Source: Helopsaltes ochotensis
Lineage: Eukaryota > Chordata > Aves > Passeriformes > Locustellidae
Assembly (NCBI GenBank): GCA_013400155.1
Contig: VXBM01000558.1
Coordinates: 304,428 to 368,427, forward strand
DNA: 64,000 bases
Direction of reading: 5' to 3'
Below are positions 62,949 through 64,000 of this stretch, in pieces; position 1 is the first letter of the stretch, and each line of letters begins with the position of its first letter. Below the pieces are notes generated by a model. The model was given only the letters and a program-made list of their open reading frames with translations. It was not told where the DNA came from and did not search any database. Both the position numbers and the translations under genes were made by a program.

Positions 62949-64000
62949 AGGCTCCAGATATCTATGTTTATACAGACATGTCTTGTGCACACAGTGAGTC
63001 TGTGTGGCTGTGGTTTTGCAGGCTAGGTGCTCTTTTGCTGATTCATATCTGATTTATGCCACGGATACTCAGCAGGGGAGTCAGTATCTGCATCAAGATT
63101 CATCATTTCTGTTGTGTCAATAAGGGAATACTGAGGTGTGGTTACAGGCTTTTATTTATGAATTAGGGTCTGGGGTAGCTCCTAGGGACAGCAAAATGAC
63201 AATCAGGCTTTCCTTACAGAATGCCCATTTTTTATGGCCCCTCAGGTCAACAGTGCTCAAGGTACACATTTTAATGTTAGAATTATTTTTTATACTGTCT
63301 TTACATAGCTCTGTAATCTATGGAGAAAACTGGAACTGATTCTTTCCTTCTCCAAGCTCTTTGCACCATGATAGAAAATTCTGACAATCTAATCTGTATT
63401 TTTTCATGGAGGATATATAACTTTGAGTTATCTGAGCAGCATGGCTGGAAGATGAATGCTTGAATGAGAATATTAATTTAAATATTTTTCCCTTCAAGCA
63501 GTTGACTGACCAAGTCCTCCTCCCTCTCCTCTTTTATTCATGTTGTATAACTGAAGCTGTTTTTTCCAGGTGACTTGTTCTTTTTAGGAATTTATTGTTT
63601 GATGGCCTATGCAAAAATAATACATCATTGTTTTCTGACAGGCAAACAATTTGCTGACAGGATTTCTATAAAGACCAATTCCAGGTTATCTATCTTTGAC
63701 TTGTCATTTGCAGGCAGACCTTTTCAGAGGGTTTTGTCCTCAAAAGCCTCAGTCACTAAGTCACTTTGTGACTCACCTTACTCTAGATCCTTACCTTCAG
63801 CTCCTTACAAAGTTTCTAAATGTGTCTCACAACTCCTGCCGTCTCATTTCTCATTAATATCTCACTGCACCGCCTCCTATCTGTCATCTTCTGATTTAGC
63901 ACTGCTACACTCTGAGCTCTGGCAAAATTCAGGAAACAAGTTTTCATGCCTCACTTGAGCAGCATCTTGCCAACCATGTCTCATTGATGCAAAGTTCCTT
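62949..64000 (+). other. FREM2: Intron 2 segment to window end, nothing recognised
   Basis: AT-rich intron up to the end of the window. The + frame at 63575-63958 (127 codons) has no domain, and I cannot find FREM2 exon 3, whose product should begin with the next residues of the extracellular domain before the Calx-beta region. Confidence 0.6.

Noticed and set aside
1..64000. Search for a CRISPR array, phage system, toxin system or gene cluster
   Set aside because: The window is vertebrate nuclear DNA with a single split gene; no array of spaced repeats or clustered compact genes is present.

Overview
This is vertebrate nuclear DNA, almost certainly from a bird and most likely a songbird (oscine passerine). 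The evidence is a vertebrate split gene with GT-AG introns, several CR1 LINE fragments with the avian 3' end, avian-type solo LTRs of two kinds, and a SINE whose head is a degraded tRNA-Ile fused to a CR1-like tail. That SINE architecture is known from passerines. There are no bacterial operons, CRISPR arrays or phage genes.

The window holds the 5' part of one gene on the + strand, FREM2 (FRAS1-related extracellular matrix protein 2). Positions 1-1800 are AT-rich upstream DNA with nothing I can name. A CpG-rich island from about 1840 to 3650 carries a TATA-less promoter with two CCAAT boxes and a GC box (2527-2593). The ATG is at 2747. Exon 1 is giant: it codes without interruption to 7895 (1716 codons plus one base) and encodes a signal peptide, an N-terminal region, and CSPG/NG2 repeats 1-11 plus most of repeat 12. 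Intron 1 (7896-11501) is followed by a 90-bp exon 2 (11502-11591) that continues repeat 12. I find no exon 3, so from 11592 to the end (over 52 kb) the window appears to lie inside intron 2.

Intron 2 contains no convincing second gene. It holds an internally deleted CR1 (20330-22060), CR1 pieces in both orientations, an LTR at 40073-40623 with an older antisense relative at 54862-55190, a 749-bp element with perfect 8-bp inverted termini (62200-62948), the tRNA-Ile SINE (45653-45797), G/T-rich and homopolymer tracts, three notable inverted repeats, and a 143-bp direct duplication whose copies lie 4.2 kb apart (51121 and 55356).

The FREM2 product is expected to act with FRAS1 and FREM1 in the Fraser complex under epithelial basement membranes; only the N-terminal half or so of the protein is encoded here. 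I see no sign of a new biological system. The most useful second looks are the local duplication, the passerine SINE, the nested repeats near 54.8 kb, and the lineage-specific features of exon 1.
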